From contig DXIG01000106.1 of assembly GCA_019112985.1 (NCBI GenBank), forward strand, positions 1 through 62,886: DNA of 62,886 nucleotides, in the 5' to 3' direction. Shown here in pieces: positions 8,870-15,899 of the stretch. Position numbers and translations under genes: made by a program. The notes under the pieces are model-generated. The model made no database searches, was not told the DNA's origin, and saw only the letters and a list, made by a program, of their open reading frames with translations. Source of the DNA: Candidatus Butyricicoccus stercorigallinarum (GTDB lineage: Bacteria; Bacillota; Clostridia; Oscillospirales; Butyricicoccaceae). The stretch's first letter is position 1, and the number at the start of each line of letters is the position of its first letter.

Positions 8870-8944
8870 GGCCCGTTGGTCAAGCGGTTAAGACACCGCC
8901 CTTTCACGGCGGTAACACGAGTTCGATTCTCGTACGGGTCACCA
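8870..8944 (+). tRNA. tRNA-Glu (TTC anticodon)
   Basis: Acceptor GGCCCGT pairs with ACGGGTC, the anticodon stem is CCGCC/GGCGG with loop CTTTCAC, the T loop is normal and CCA is encoded. It lies 4 nt after tRNA-Met in the same transcript. Confidence 0.95.
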
Positions 8945-8946
8945 AC

Positions 8947-9022
8947 GGAAGTTTAGCTCAGCTGGGAGAGCATCTGCCTTACAAGCAGAGGGTCACAGGT
9001 TCGAGCCCTGTAACTTCCACCA
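8947..9022 (+). tRNA. tRNA-Val (TAC anticodon)
   Basis: Acceptor GGAAGTT pairs with AACTTCC, the anticodon stem is TCTGC/GCAGA with loop CTTACAA, and CCA is encoded. It lies 2 nt after tRNA-Glu. Its 3' half is repeated about 75 nt downstream. Confidence 0.95.
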
Positions 9023-9027
9023 TGAAG

Positions 9028-9059
9028 CCACTCTAAAATAGAGTGGTTTTTCTTTTTTT
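9028..9059 (+). terminator. Intrinsic terminator of the tRNA cluster
   Basis: CCACTCT / AGAGTGG stem with an AAAAT loop, followed by a 13-nt T-rich tract. Confidence 0.92.
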
Positions 9060-9095
9060 CGGCGGACAGCTGTGCTCGTCATCTACCAAAGCAGT

Positions 9096-9129
9096 AGGGT
9101 CACAGGTTCGAGCCCTGTAACTTCCACCA
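9096..9129 (+). repeat. Duplicated 3' half of tRNA-Val
   Basis: From the variable loop through the T arm, acceptor strand and CCA (34 nt), the sequence is identical to the 3' end of tRNA-Val at 8989-9022. The sequence before it has no proper acceptor 5' strand or D arm, and its CTAC/GTAG mini-stem has a loop lacking the usual T33, so it is not a working tRNA. It is a tRNA relic or an attachment-site scar. Confidence 0.88.
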
Positions 9130-9131
9130 AG

Positions 9132-9163
9132 GAACCATTCTGAGTAGTCAGGATGGTTTTTTC
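9132..9163 (+). terminator. Second terminator after the tRNA-Val relic
   Basis: AACCATTCTGA pairs with TCAGGATGGTT (one G-T wobble) around GTAG, followed by TTTTTCTTTT. The relic carries its own terminator, different in sequence from the one after the intact tRNA. Confidence 0.85.
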
Positions 9164-9236
9164 TTTTGTTTGAGTAGGACAGCCGGGCGCGATGTCCGCC
9201 GGGGAGGAGGGGCGCCGCGTGCAGCTGTCCCCCCGT

Positions 9237-9265
9237 TTGACAAGCGCAGGCGGGTGTGATAGCAT
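9237..9265 (+). promoter_or_regulatory. Sigma-A promoter of rarA
   Basis: TTGACA 9237-9242 and TAGCAT 9260-9265, with a 17-nt spacer. Confidence 0.65.
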
Positions 9266-9298
9266 GTGCGGTAGAACACGGACGGAGGAGGATGCGCC

Positions 9299-10621
9299 AT
9301 GGAACAGCAGAGCTTATTCGGCGGGGACGATTTGCAGCCGCTGGCGGCGCGCATGCGCCCGCGCACGCTGGAGGAGTTTGCCGGTCAGACGCACCTGCTC
9401 GGCGAGGGCAAGGTGCTGCGCCGCCTGATCGAGGGCGACCGCATCTCCTCCATGATTTTCTGGGGGCCGCCGGGCGTGGGCAAGACGACGCTCGCGCGCA
9501 TCATCGCCCGGCGCACGCGCGCTTCGTTTATCGATTTTTCCGCCGTGACCAGCGGCATCAAGGAGATCCGGCAGGTGATGCAGCGCGCGGAGGAAAACCG
9601 GCGCTTCGGCGACCGGACGATCGTATTTGTCGACGAGATTCACCGCTTCAACAAGGCGCAGCAGGACGCCTTTCTGCCGTTTGTCGAAAAGGGCAGCATT
9701 GTGCTCATCGGCGCGACGACGGAAAACCCGTCGTTTGAGGTCAACGGGGCGCTGCTGTCGCGCTGTAAGGTATTTGTATTGCAGGCGCTGTCCGCAGAGG
9801 AGCTGACGGCGCTGCTGGCGCGCGCCCTGCGCGACCCGCGCGGCTTCGGCGGGCAGAAGATTGAAATTTCCGATGATATGCTGCAAATGATCGCCAATTT
9901 TGCCAACGGCGACGCGCGCAGTGCGCTGTCCACGCTCGAGATGGTGGTACTCAACGGCGACGTGGACGGCGAGACGGTGACGGTGACCGAGGACACGCTG
10001 GCGCAGTGTTTGTCCAAAAAATCGCTGCTGTACGACAAAAAGGGGGAGGAGCACTACAATCTGATCTCCGCCCTGCACAAGTCGATGCGCAATTCCGATC
10101 CGGATGCGGCGGTCTACTGGCTGGCGCGCATGCTGGAGGCGGGGGAGGACCCGCTGTACGTCGCGCGGCGGCTCATCCGCTTCGCCAGCGAGGACGTCGG
10201 CATCGCCGACCCGCGCGCGCTGGAGCTCGCGGTGGCGGCCTATCAGGCGAGCCACTTCATCGGTATGCCGGAGTGCTCGGTCAATCTGACGCAGGCGGTC
10301 GTCTATCTGTCGGTCGCGCCCAAATCCAACGCGCTGTATGTGGCGTATGAGCGCGCGAAAAAGGACGCGCTGACCCAGCTGGCGGAGCCGGTGCCGCTCG
10401 TCATCCGCAACGCGCCGACCCGGCTGATGAAGGAACTGGACTACGGCAAGGGTTATCAGTACGCGCACGACGCGCCGGACAAGCTGACTGACATGCAGTG
10501 CCTGCCGGACTCCCTGCTCGGCAGGGAATATTACCGCCCGACCGAACAGGGCGTGGAGGCGAAATACAAGGCGCGGCTGGAGCGCATCAAGGCGTGGAAA
10601 AAACAGCACGGCTGCCCCTGA
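9299..10621 (+). CDS. rarA: Replication-associated recombination protein A (AAA+ ATPase)
   Basis: Acts at stalled replication forks; related to clamp loaders and to eukaryotic WRNIP1. The 440 aa contain Walker A GPPGVGKTT (about 57-65), Walker B VDEIH, sensor GATTENPSF and a C-terminal MgsA tetramerisation region with the conserved YKYAHD-like YQYAHD segment. GAGGAGG lies just before the ATG. It has its own promoter and a strong terminator, so it is probably monocistronic. Confidence 0.95.
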   Translation: MEQQSLFGGDDLQPLAARMRPRTLEEFAGQTHLLGEGKVLRRLIEGDRISSMIFWGPPGVGKTTLARIIARRTRASFIDFSAVTSGIKEIRQVMQRAEENRRFGDRTIVFVDEIHRFNKAQQDAFLPFVEKGSIVLIGATTENPSFEVNGALLSRCKVFVLQALSAEELTALLARALRDPRGFGGQKIEISDDMLQMIANFANGDARSALSTLEMVVLNGDVDGETVTVTEDTLAQCLSKKSLLYDKKGEEHYNLISALHKSMRNSDPDAAVYWLARMLEAGEDPLYVARRLIRFASEDVGIADPRALELAVAAYQASHFIGMPECSVNLTQAVVYLSVAPKSNALYVAYERAKKDALTQLAEPVPLVIRNAPTRLMKELDYGKGYQYAHDAPDKLTDMQCLPDSLLGREYYRPTEQGVEAKYKARLERIKAWKKQHGCP

Positions 10622-10635
10622 ACAGGAAAAACCGT

Positions 10636-10676
10636 CCGCCCGCAGGCGCGCAAGCCCTGCGGGCGGAATTCTTTTT
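10636..10676 (+). terminator. Intrinsic terminator after rarA
   Basis: A perfect 11-bp stem, CCGCCCGCAGG with CCTGCGGGCGG, followed by a TTCTTTTT tract. Confidence 0.9.
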
Positions 10677-10688
10677 GCCGCGCCGCCG

Positions 10689-10735
10689 CTTGTCCAACCG
10701 TTTCGGCAAATTTTTTGTCTGCGCTTCTCTATACT
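10689..10735 (+). promoter_or_regulatory. Candidate Spo0A-controlled promoter of spoIIE
   Basis: TATACT at 10730-10735 is a good -10. In the -35 zone, TTTCGGCAAA (10701-10710) reads TTTGCCGAAA on the other strand and fits the Spo0A box TTTGNCRAA. CTTGTCCAA at 10689-10697 is a second, one-mismatch copy. No standard -35 hexamer is at the right distance, as expected for Spo0A-activated sigma-A promoters such as spoIIE in Bacillus. Confidence 0.55.
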
Positions 10736-10766
10736 ATAGGTACGGAACAGGAGGCGCAGGAACATT

Positions 10767-13073
10767 ATGTTGGAAAGGCGGAACATACGGAAGACGGCGG
10801 GGCGCACGCGCCGCGCGGGGGTGCCGCTGCTCTATTTCGCGGCGGCCGGGATTTTGTCGTGCGCGGAGGCGGCGGGCGTCGGCGCGCCGTTCGGCGTGGC
10901 GTTTGCGGCGGCGGCCTGCCGGGCGGGGAACGGCTTTGCCGCTGTGCTCGGGACGTTTGCGGGCTATCTGCTGTCGCATCCCGGCGCGGAGGGCGTGCAG
11001 TACGCAGGGGCGGCGCTCATCGTGCTGACGGCGGCGACGGTGTTTTCCGGCGTCGGCGTGGCGGCGAGCCGGGGCTTTTTTCCGGTCTGCGCGGCGGGCG
11101 CGTGCGGCGTGACCGGGAGCATCTTCTTCATCGGCGCGGCGTGGGACTGGCAGGTGGTCGTGCTGTTTGCCTGCCGTCTGGCGCTGGCGGCGGGCGCGGC
11201 CTATTTTTATGAGGCGGCGCTCGATCTTGTGCGCGGGCGGCCGCAGCTTGTGCGCTTCGGCGGCATGCTGGCGCTGGCGGCGACTGTGCTCATGGCGGCG
11301 TATCCGCTCCAGGTGGCGCAGCTCATCCGCCCGGCGCGCATCGCGGCGCTGCTCTCGGCCATGGCGGTCGGCTATATGGGCGGCTTTTCCTACGGCGCGG
11401 CGGGCGGCGTGGGGCTCGGCGTCTCGATGGACGCGGCGGGCGGCGCGGGGCTGTATTACGCGGGCGTCTACGCCATTTCCAGCATGATCGCGGGCTTTTT
11501 TCAGCGCTCCGGCCGCGTGATCTTCGCCATTGTGTTTGTGCTGACGCATGCGGCGGTCAATCTGTTCGGCGGGCAGGAGGCCTATCTGTCCGGCCTGTAC
11601 GAATGCTTTGTGGCGTCCGTGTGCTTTGTGCTCGTGCCCGACCGCTCGTGGCGCGCCATACAGGACAGGCTGCTGCCGCCCGACCCGGCGCCGACCGACT
11701 ACGCGGCGCGCGTGTGCCGCATCGCCAACCGCTATGCGTCGGTGGTGTCCGAGGCGTTTTCCGAGATGTATCAGGCGCTGGCGGGCGGCAGCCGGCATAA
11801 GGAGGAAAACGACCTCGGCGCGGTGTTCGACCGGGCGGCGGACCGCGTGTGCCGCCGGTGCAGCGCGCGAGCGACGTGCTGGGAGCGCGATAAGCTGGCC
11901 ACACTGCGCACGCTGGACGCCATTTCCGGCCCGCTTCTGCGCAGCGGGCACGTGGTGGCGAGCGATTTTCCCGGCCATTTCGCGGCGCAGTGCCTGCGCT
12001 TTTCCGACTTTGTCGTGGCGGTCAACGAGGGCATGGACGCGCTGTACCAGCGGCGGCAGGCGCAGCGCAGAAATGAGGCCGGGCGCCGGCTGATCGCCCA
12101 GCAGTACGCGGGCGTGACCGGGATTCTGAAGCAGGTGGGCGAGAGCATGAGCGCGGGGCCGGAGGCGCTGCCGGCGCGCGAGCGCGAGCTGCGCACCTAT
12201 GCGGAGGCGTTCGGGCGGGTGCGCACGGCGGCGGCGTGGCGCGACCGGCGCGGGAGGATGCATCTGGAGCTGTCTGGCGAATGCGTGGCGCGCATCGCGC
12301 GCAATCGGGAGGGCTTTTTGTCCGGCTTGAGCGCGCTGATGAACGTCCGCCTGACCGGGCCGGAGAGCGTGCATGGGCCGGGCGGCATGAGCCTGCTGTT
12401 CCGCGAATACGAGCCGTATGCCATCACGGCCGGCGTCGGCACGCGCACGCGCGAGGGGCAGAAGGTGTCCGGCGACTGCGTCCGCTGGTTTACGACGGAG
12501 GAGGGCGTCGCCTGCGTGCTGCTGTCCGACGGCATGGGCTCGGGCGAGCAGGCGCGCGAGGACGCCGCGCGCGCCGTCCGCATGGCGGAGCAGTTTCTGC
12601 GCGCGGGCATTTCGGCGGCGGACAGCGTGCGCACCATCGGCCCCGCGCTCAAGCTGCGCACGCAGGGCAGGCAGTTTGTCACGCTGGATGTCAGCACCAT
12701 CGACCTGTTCACCGGCGCGGTGGACTCGGTCAAATGCGGCGCGGCGCCCAGCTTTGTGCGCGCGGTGGACGGCGACGGCACGGTGTGCGTGCGGCGCATT
12801 CTGTCGTCCACGCTGCCCGCCGGGCTGGAGGAATCGGGCGAGATGGACGTCACGCAGTTTCGCATGGGGGATGGCGACGCGCTCGTGCTGCTCAGCGACG
12901 GCATTGTGGATGCGGACGGCGCCAATTCCGGCTGGCTCGAGGAGCTGCTGGCGGGCAGCCTGCACCTGAGCGCGCGCGAGCTGGCGGCGCGCATTGTGCT
13001 CGAAGGTTCTGCGCGCGGCGCGCCGGACGACATGAGCGCGGCGGTGGTCTATCTCAACCGCCGGAACAGCTGA
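10767..13073 (+). CDS. spoIIE: Stage II sporulation protein E (membrane PP2C phosphatase)
   Basis: Dephosphorylates SpoIIAA to release sigma-F in the forespore and also interacts with the division ring. The 768 aa are a little shorter than the roughly 827 aa of Bacillus. Residues about 15-310 form a series of hydrophobic helices. A central regulatory region follows. The C-terminal PP2C domain has LLSDGMGSG at about 585 and LLSDGIVDADG at about 704, which supply the metal-binding aspartates. The gene stands alone between terminators. Its presence is the strongest evidence in the window that the organism sporulates, or descends from one that did. Confidence 0.95.
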   Translation: MLERRNIRKTAGRTRRAGVPLLYFAAAGILSCAEAAGVGAPFGVAFAAAACRAGNGFAAVLGTFAGYLLSHPGAEGVQYAGAALIVLTAATVFSGVGVAASRGFFPVCAAGACGVTGSIFFIGAAWDWQVVVLFACRLALAAGAAYFYEAALDLVRGRPQLVRFGGMLALAATVLMAAYPLQVAQLIRPARIAALLSAMAVGYMGGFSYGAAGGVGLGVSMDAAGGAGLYYAGVYAISSMIAGFFQRSGRVIFAIVFVLTHAAVNLFGGQEAYLSGLYECFVASVCFVLVPDRSWRAIQDRLLPPDPAPTDYAARVCRIANRYASVVSEAFSEMYQALAGGSRHKEENDLGAVFDRAADRVCRRCSARATCWERDKLATLRTLDAISGPLLRSGHVVASDFPGHFAAQCLRFSDFVVAVNEGMDALYQRRQAQRRNEAGRRLIAQQYAGVTGILKQVGESMSAGPEALPARERELRTYAEAFGRVRTAAAWRDRRGRMHLELSGECVARIARNREGFLSGLSALMNVRLTGPESVHGPGGMSLLFREYEPYAITAGVGTRTREGQKVSGDCVRWFTTEEGVACVLLSDGMGSGEQAREDAARAVRMAEQFLRAGISAADSVRTIGPALKLRTQGRQFVTLDVSTIDLFTGAVDSVKCGAAPSFVRAVDGDGTVCVRRILSSTLPAGLEESGEMDVTQFRMGDGDALVLLSDGIVDADGANSGWLEELLAGSLHLSARELAARIVLEGSARGAPDDMSAAVVYLNRRNS

Positions 13074-13093
13074 GCGCGGCGCTTTACATAGGA

Positions 13094-13126
13094 GGGTGCG
13101 CACGGGGGTGGGCCCGCGGCGCACCC
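13094..13126 (+). terminator. Hairpin after spoIIE
   Basis: A perfect GGGTGCGC / GCGCACCC stem, followed only by TTCGC, so a T-tract is nearly absent. A weak terminator or 3'-end stabiliser. Confidence 0.5.
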
Positions 13127-13180
13127 TTCGCTGTGTTCGCGGAAAAAAGGTGAATAGAATGTAAAATCGCGGGAATCCGC

Positions 13181-13209
13181 TTGAAAGCGGGCGGAAAAGA
13201 CGATATGAT
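13181..13209 (+). promoter_or_regulatory. Sigma-A promoter before the small membrane protein and dedA
   Basis: TTGAAA 13181-13186 and TATGAT 13204-13209, with a 17-nt spacer. Confidence 0.75.
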
Positions 13210-13240
13210 AAAGACAGGAAACTTGTGAGAGGGAGACCAC

Positions 13241-13531
13241 ATGCCGATGGAGCTGCTGGACGCGCGCCTGCTGCCGATGCAGCTGAGCGCGCTCATCAAA
13301 CAAGAGCTTTTGCCGGTTGTGCTGTTCTTCGTCATGTTCTTCGTCGTGTTCGGCCTGGGCGGGGGCATTCTCCGGCGCGTGCCGCGCAAGCCCGGCTCCA
13401 TGCTGGACGAGATCCTGCACGAGAGCTGGGACGAGGAGGAAGACGCGGACAGGCAGGACGGCGCGGTACCGGAGCAGGAGGCGGCGCAGCCGGTACCGGA
13501 GCAAACCGACGCCGCGGACAACGGAAAGTGA
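13241..13531 (+). CDS. Small single-span membrane protein, unknown function
   Basis: 96 aa, not recognised. One hydrophobic helix at about residues 24-44 (LLPVVLFFVMFFVVFGLGGG) is followed by an RRVPRK stop-transfer cluster. The C-terminal half is highly acidic (DEEEDADRQD) and rich in Pro, Gln and Ala. By the positive-inside rule the tail should face the cytoplasm. GAGAGGGAG precedes the ATG. The stop lies 8 nt before the DedA start, so the two are co-transcribed and may work together. Confidence 0.75.
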   Translation: MPMELLDARLLPMQLSALIKQELLPVVLFFVMFFVVFGLGGGILRRVPRKPGSMLDEILHESWDEEEDADRQDGAVPEQEAAQPVPEQTDAADNGK

Positions 13532-13539
13532 GGAAAACA

Positions 13540-14037
13540 ATGGAATTCAGCACGATTCTGGGAATCCTGTCTCAATATGGTGTGCTGGTTCTGCTGGTCG
13601 TCACCTTTTTGGAGGCGCTGAACTGTCCGGGTATGCCTGCGGGCGTGATTTTGCCTGCGGCTGGCATGTACGCCTCGCACAGCGGCGCGTCGCTGCTTCA
13701 CGTGATCGCGCTGACCGTACTGGGCGGCATGGTCGGCAGCGTCGTGCTGTATATTGTCGGGCGCGTCGGCGGCCAGCCGCTGCTGGAATGGCTCAAAAAG
13801 CGCAGCCGGCATGTGTGCCGCGCCTCCGAGCGCTGTGAGCAGGTGCTGCGCGACGGCGGCTTTTTCGCCGTGTTTGTCGGGCGCATCGTGCCGGTCGTGC
13901 GCACGATCTTCCCTCTGCCGGCAGGCGCGTTCCGCGTGGCGGTGTGGCCGTTCCTGACCGCCAGCACGCTCGGCATCGCGTGCTACAACATCGTCTGCGT
14001 GGGCGCGGGCTACTATTTTGGACATGCATTCCTCTGA
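13540..14037 (+). CDS. DedA family membrane protein
   Basis: 165 aa of the DedA/VTT superfamily, a group that includes undecaprenyl-phosphate and phosphatidylethanolamine flippases. Visible features are the N-terminal LEALNCPGMPAGVILPAAG re-entrant segment and the signature FVGRIVPVVRTIFPLPAG with its conserved arginines. Four to five hydrophobic helices are predicted. It is shorter than typical members (about 200 aa). The ATG at 13540 follows GTGAGG; an upstream in-frame extension to 13225 overlaps the preceding gene and is rejected. Confidence 0.88.
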   Translation: MEFSTILGILSQYGVLVLLVVTFLEALNCPGMPAGVILPAAGMYASHSGASLLHVIALTVLGGMVGSVVLYIVGRVGGQPLLEWLKKRSRHVCRASERCEQVLRDGGFFAVFVGRIVPVVRTIFPLPAGAFRVAVWPFLTASTLGIACYNIVCVGAGYYFGHAFL

Positions 14038-14046
14038 ACGGAGCGG

Positions 14047-14079
14047 AGGCGGCGGGGCGAGCGGCTCCGCCGCCTTTTC
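14047..14079 (+). terminator. Intrinsic terminator after dedA
   Basis: GGCGGCGG-type stem pairing with CCGCCGCC, followed by TTTTCT. Confidence 0.7.
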
Positions 14080-14095
14080 TGCGCCGCGCGCGGTG

Positions 14096-14124
14096 TTGAA
14101 AAGAAACAGCGGATATGCTATACT
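14096..14124 (+). promoter_or_regulatory. Sigma-A promoter of the DJ-1/PfpI gene
   Basis: TTGAAA 14096-14101 and TATACT 14119-14124, with a 17-nt spacer. Confidence 0.75.
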
Positions 14125-14181
14125 GACAGCAGGAGCGGGCGCGCTGCCCGCAGGGCTTTGGACAAAAAAGGAGGCTGTTCG

Positions 14182-14760
14182 ATGAGCAAGAAAATTCTGC
14201 TTCTCTGCGGAGATTATACCGAAGATTACGAGACCATGGTGCCGTTCCAGGCGCTGTCCATGCTGGGCTATCAGGTGGACGCCGTGTGCCCGGACAAGAA
14301 GGCGGGCGACACCGTCGCCACCGCTGTGCACGATTTTCTGGGCGCGCAGACCTATGCCGAGATGCCCGGTCACCGCTTTGCGCTGACGGCGGATTTCGAC
14401 GCGGTCGATCCGGCGGACTACGCGGGTCTGTTCATCACGGGCGGCCGCGCGCCGGAGTACATCCGCCTCAACCCGCGCGTGATTGAGATTGTCCAGGCGT
14501 TTTTCGCCGGCGGCAAGCCGGTGGCGGCGATCTGCCACGGCCCGCAGGTGCTGACGGCGGCGGGCGTGCTCAAGGGCTATCAGGCCACGGCGTATCCGGC
14601 GGTCGGGCCGGACATCACGCTGGCGGGCGGCACCTATGTAGAGGTGCCCGTCGATCAGGCAGTGGTCGACCGCAATCTGGTCACGGCGCCGGCCTGGCCG
14701 GGCGACACGGCGATCTGCCGCGAGTTTGTCCGCCTGCTGGGCGCGAAAATCGAGATCTGA
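14182..14760 (+). CDS. DJ-1/PfpI family protein
   Basis: 192 aa of the glutamine-amidotransferase-like DJ-1/PfpI superfamily, whose members are glyoxalases, deglycases, chaperones or peptidases. The nucleophile elbow AICHGPQ carries the conserved Cys followed by His. [10 protein letters not shown] matches the PfpI GGxxP segment, and an N-terminal acidic segment (GDYTEDYE) is in the usual place for the conserved Glu. The ATG at 14182 has AAAGGAGG upstream. It stands alone between a promoter and a strong terminator. Which activity it has cannot be decided here. Confidence 0.85.
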   Translation: MSKKILLLCGDYTEDYETMVPFQALSMLGYQVDAVCPDKKAGDTVATAVHDFLGAQTYAEMPGHRFALTADFDAVDPADYAGLFITGGRAPEYIRLNPRVIEIVQAFFAGGKPVAAICHGPQVLTAAGVLKGYQATAYPAVGPDITLAGGTYVEVPVDQAVVDRNLVTAPAWPGDTAICREFVRLLGAKIEI

Positions 14761-14775
14761 CCGAAAAGCTGACGC

Positions 14776-14815
14776 GCGGCGGAGCGGGGGGCGACCTCTC
14801 TCCGCCGCTTTTTTT
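14776..14815 (+). terminator. Intrinsic terminator after the DJ-1/PfpI gene
   Basis: GCGGCGGAG / CTCCGCCGC stem, then seven T's. Confidence 0.9.
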
Positions 14816-14847
14816 GTCCGGAGGGCGGCGGGAAAAAGCGCCCGATC

Positions 14848-14876
14848 TTGCAACTTGTGCCGAACAATGCTACACT
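14848..14876 (+). promoter_or_regulatory. Sigma-A promoter of dusB
   Basis: TTGCAA 14848-14853 and TACACT 14871-14876, with a 17-nt spacer. Confidence 0.6.
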
Positions 14877-14909
14877 ATCAATGATTTTATCTTTGGCAGG
14901 AGTGACCGT

Positions 14910-15899
14910 ATGGCTGGCTTTACAATAGGGAATGTGCACATCGCGGGGCGCTTTATCATGGCGCCGATGGCGGGCGTGACCGACCGCGCGTTCCGGCAGA
15001 TCTGCCGCGAATGCGGCGCGGCGATGACGGTCAGCGAGATGATCTCGACGCAGGCGCTGCTGTTTCAGGACAGGAAGACGCGGGGGCTGCTGTCGCTCGC
15101 GCCCAACGAGACGCCGGGCTGGATTCAGATTTTCGGCAGCAATCCGGACTACATGGCGGCGGGCGCGCGCAAGGCGCTGGACATCTCCGGCGCGGCGCTG
15201 GTCGACATCAACATGGGTTGTCCCGCGCCCAAAATCGTCAAGGGCGGGGACGGCAGCGCGCTGATGAACGACCCGGCGCTGGCGGCGCGCATCATCCGCG
15301 CGGTGGTCGAAGCGGTCGATGTGCCGGTGACAGTCAAATTCCGCAAGGGCTGGGACGAGGAGCACCAGAATTACCTCGACTTTGCCAAGATGGCGGAGGA
15401 CTGCGGCGCGGCGGCGGTCACGCTGCACGGGCGCACGCGCGCGCAGATGTACGCGGGCCGGGCGGATTGGGCGGCGATTGCGGCGGTCAAGCGCGCGCTG
15501 TCCATCCCGGTCATCGCAAACGGCGACGTGATGTGCGCGCAGGACGCGCAGGACATCCTGCGCGAGACGGGCGCGGACGCGGTCATGATCGGGCGCGGCG
15601 CGCTCGGCAACCCGTGGCTGTTCGCGCAGTGCGCCGCGCTGGACGAAGGTCGCGCCGTTCCGCCGCTGCCGCCGCTGCCGGCGCGCATGCAGACGGTGCG
15701 CCGGCAGATCGAGCTGGCGGCGCAGCACAAGGGCGAGCGCATCGCCCTGCTGGAGGCGCGCAAGCACTTCGCCTGGTACCTCAAGGGCGTGCGCGGCACC
15801 AAGAAGCTCAAGGCGCGCATCTCCGCGCTGACGTCGTTTGCGGAGCTGGACGCGCTGCTCGCGGAGGCGTCCGGATTGGAGGAAGGACATGTTCGATGA
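14910..15899 (+). CDS. dusB: tRNA-dihydrouridine synthase
   Basis: An FMN enzyme that reduces uridines in the tRNA D-loop. It has 329 aa. APMAGVTDRAFR starts the TIM barrel, NMGCPAPKI carries the catalytic Cys, and GDGSALMNDP and IGRGALGNPW are flavin-binding segments. The C-terminal helical RNA-binding domain is complete. The ATG at 14910 follows AGGAG. The stop overlaps the start of the sigma/anti-sigma fusion gene by 11 nt, so the two are translationally coupled. Confidence 0.95.
   Translation: MAGFTIGNVHIAGRFIMAPMAGVTDRAFRQICRECGAAMTVSEMISTQALLFQDRKTRGLLSLAPNETPGWIQIFGSNPDYMAAGARKALDISGAALVDINMGCPAPKIVKGGDGSALMNDPALAARIIRAVVEAVDVPVTVKFRKGWDEEHQNYLDFAKMAEDCGAAAVTLHGRTRAQMYAGRADWAAIAAVKRALSIPVIANGDVMCAQDAQDILRETGADAVMIGRGALGNPWLFAQCAALDEGRAVPPLPPLPARMQTVRRQIELAAQHKGERIALLEARKHFAWYLKGVRGTKKLKARISALTSFAELDALLAEASGLEEGHVR

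Noticed and set aside
8839..9036. A 65-codon open frame across the tRNA cluster
   Set aside because: It runs through tRNA-Met, tRNA-Glu and tRNA-Val, and its peptide is a tRNA translation artefact.
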